From Desulfopila sp. IMCC35006 (lineage in GTDB: Bacteria; Desulfobacterota; Desulfobulbia; Desulfobulbales; Desulfocapsaceae): 64,000 bases of DNA. Below, in pieces: positions 63,125 through 64,000 of this stretch; within the stretch, counting starts at the first letter, position 1, and each line of letters starts with the position of its first letter. The stretch covers positions 186,001 to 250,000 of the forward strand of contig NZ_SWCM01000003.1 in NCBI RefSeq assembly GCF_005116645.1, written 5' to 3'. The notes under the pieces are model-generated. The model saw only the letters and a program-made list of their open reading frames with translations, ran no database searches and was not told the origin of the DNA. Made by a program: the position numbers and the translations under genes.

Positions 63125-64000
63125 ATGCTTAAACGATCGACCTTTAAATCTTCCTACCTGCCGTATCTGCTTATTCTGCCGCAGGTTATTGTCACTCTGA
63201 CCTTCTTCTACTGGCCGGCAGTACAGGGACTGATTCAGTCTTTTCTGCTCAGCGATCCCTTCGGTCAGAGCAGCAAGTTTGTCTGGTTCTATAACTATAA
63301 AGAAATTTTTACCGATCCACTGTACCTGCGGTCAATACTGACCACATTCATCTTCAGCATCGCCGTTGCTTCAGTGTCCATTACCCTTGGCCTGTTTATT
63401 GCCACGATGGCCAATCGGGCCTTGAAAGCTACGGCCCTGGTGCGTACCCTGCTCATCTGGCCATATGCCGTGGCACCGGCCATCTCTGGAGTATTATGGC
63501 TGTTTTTGCTCCATCCTTCGTACGGAATTGTTGCTCTTGGAATCAAGGCCTGGTTGGGAATCGACTGGAACCCGGTTTTAAAAGGCACCGACGCCATGGC
63601 CATGATCACGATGGCAAGTGCCTGGAAACAGATCAGTTATAATTTTGTCTTTTTCATGGCAGGACTGCAGGCTATCCCCAAATCGCTCATCGAGGCAGCG
63701 GCAATAGATGGTGCCAGTCCATTTACCAGGTTCTGGACGATTACCTTTCCCCTCCTCTCCCCGACATTTTTCTTCCTGTCGGTGATGAATATTATTTATT
63801 CTTTTTTCGAAACATTCGGGGTGATTCATACGGTAACCCAGGGCGGGCCCGGCGGATCAACCAACATTCTTGTCTATAAAGTGTATCAGGATGGCTTTGT
63901 CGGCCTGAATCTCGGATCTTCATCCGCCCAATCCGTCGTCCTCATGACACTGATAGTCGTTATAACGTTTCTACAGTTCAGATATGTTGAAAAGAAAGTC
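63125..64000 (+). CDS. ugpA: Glycerol-3-phosphate ABC permease (UgpA-like), truncated by window end
   Basis: An open frame from ATG 63125 to the edge of the window (292 codons, no stop). It encodes a CUT1-type permease: about six helices, the EAA loop EAAAIDGASPFTRFWTITFP (about 195-214), and the typical start LKRSTFKSSYLPYLLILPQ. UgpA is normally about 295 residues, so almost all is present. A second permease (UgpE) is expected to the right of the window. Confidence 0.9.
   Translation, partial: MLKRSTFKSSYLPYLLILPQVIVTLTFFYWPAVQGLIQSFLLSDPFGQSSKFVWFYNYKEIFTDPLYLRSILTTFIFSIAVASVSITLGLFIATMANRALKATALVRTLLIWPYAVAPAISGVLWLFLLHPSYGIVALGIKAWLGIDWNPVLKGTDAMAMITMASAWKQISYNFVFFMAGLQAIPKSLIEAAAIDGASPFTRFWTITFPLLSPTFFFLSVMNIIYSFFETFGVIHTVTQGGPGGSTNILVYKVYQDGFVGLNLGSSSAQSVVLMTLIVVITFLQFRYVEKKV

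Overview
The window looks like a chromosomal segment of an anaerobic, respiratory deltaproteobacterium of the Desulfobulbaceae/Desulfocapsaceae type (Desulfobacterota). This is inferred from gene content: EtfAB with a membrane EtfAB:menaquinone oxidoreductase, a Hyf-like membrane complex, two octaheme HAO-family cytochromes with a NapC/NrfH-type partner, KamA, a molybdenum-storage homologue, and deltaproteobacterial-style intergenic repeats. I saw no rRNA, tRNA, CRISPR array, transposase or phage gene.

Layout. 1-7.8 kb: partial gene, nitroreductase, ferritin-like protein, DUF3124 protein, aconitase A, a helical-repeat protein and a ThiF-family enzyme. 7.8-8.7 kb: cytidylate-kinase-like protein. 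8.9-20.8 kb: a minus-strand Hyf-like operon (HyfB, C, E, F, G and a ferredoxin-HyfI fusion) headed by two unknown genes. It has a near-consensus sigma54 promoter and an upstream palindrome lying just after an NtrC-type regulator/sensor kinase pair. The large subunit lacks the NiFe cysteines, so this is an energy-converting-hydrogenase-related (Ehr) complex rather than a hydrogenase. 20.9-25.5 kb: a basic-amino-acid ABC importer with an AstE/aspartoacylase-like enzyme. 26-32.7 kb: a divergent, very compact operon of a lysine 2,3-aminomutase-like enzyme, two D-Ala-D-Ala-ligase-type ATP-grasp enzymes, a GNAT, a GNAT-HDAC fusion and a degenerate ABC-ATPase-like protein. This is the best candidate for an undescribed pathway, plausibly a beta-lysine-derived peptide or solute.

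33-42.5 kb is mostly housekeeping: TcdA, DUF808, TruA, OvoA (ovothiol), ThpR, FadH-type reductase and a radical SAM protein, preceded by a three-copy 86-bp tandem repeat. 42.7-49.4 kb is a fatty-acid module: FadL, a thioesterase, an SCP2-like protein, EtfA, EtfB, an EMO-type Fe-S membrane oxidoreductase and a divergent MerR regulator with two matching operator-like sites. 49.6-52.6 kb holds a molybdenum-storage homologue with a small partner, a TiaS-like protein, a YaiI protein and an ABM-domain protein. 53-57.9 kb holds the octaheme and tetraheme cytochromes and a Crp/Fnr regulator. 58-64 kb holds an LTA-synthase-like sulfatase and a ugp-type glycerol-3-phosphate importer cut by the window end.

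Two dispersed repeat families stand out. One (core TGATGGCGTCGTAA) supplies or overlaps the stop codon of four minus-strand genes. The other is a hairpin-rich repeat, tandem at 33.3-33.6 kb, with partial copies elsewhere.
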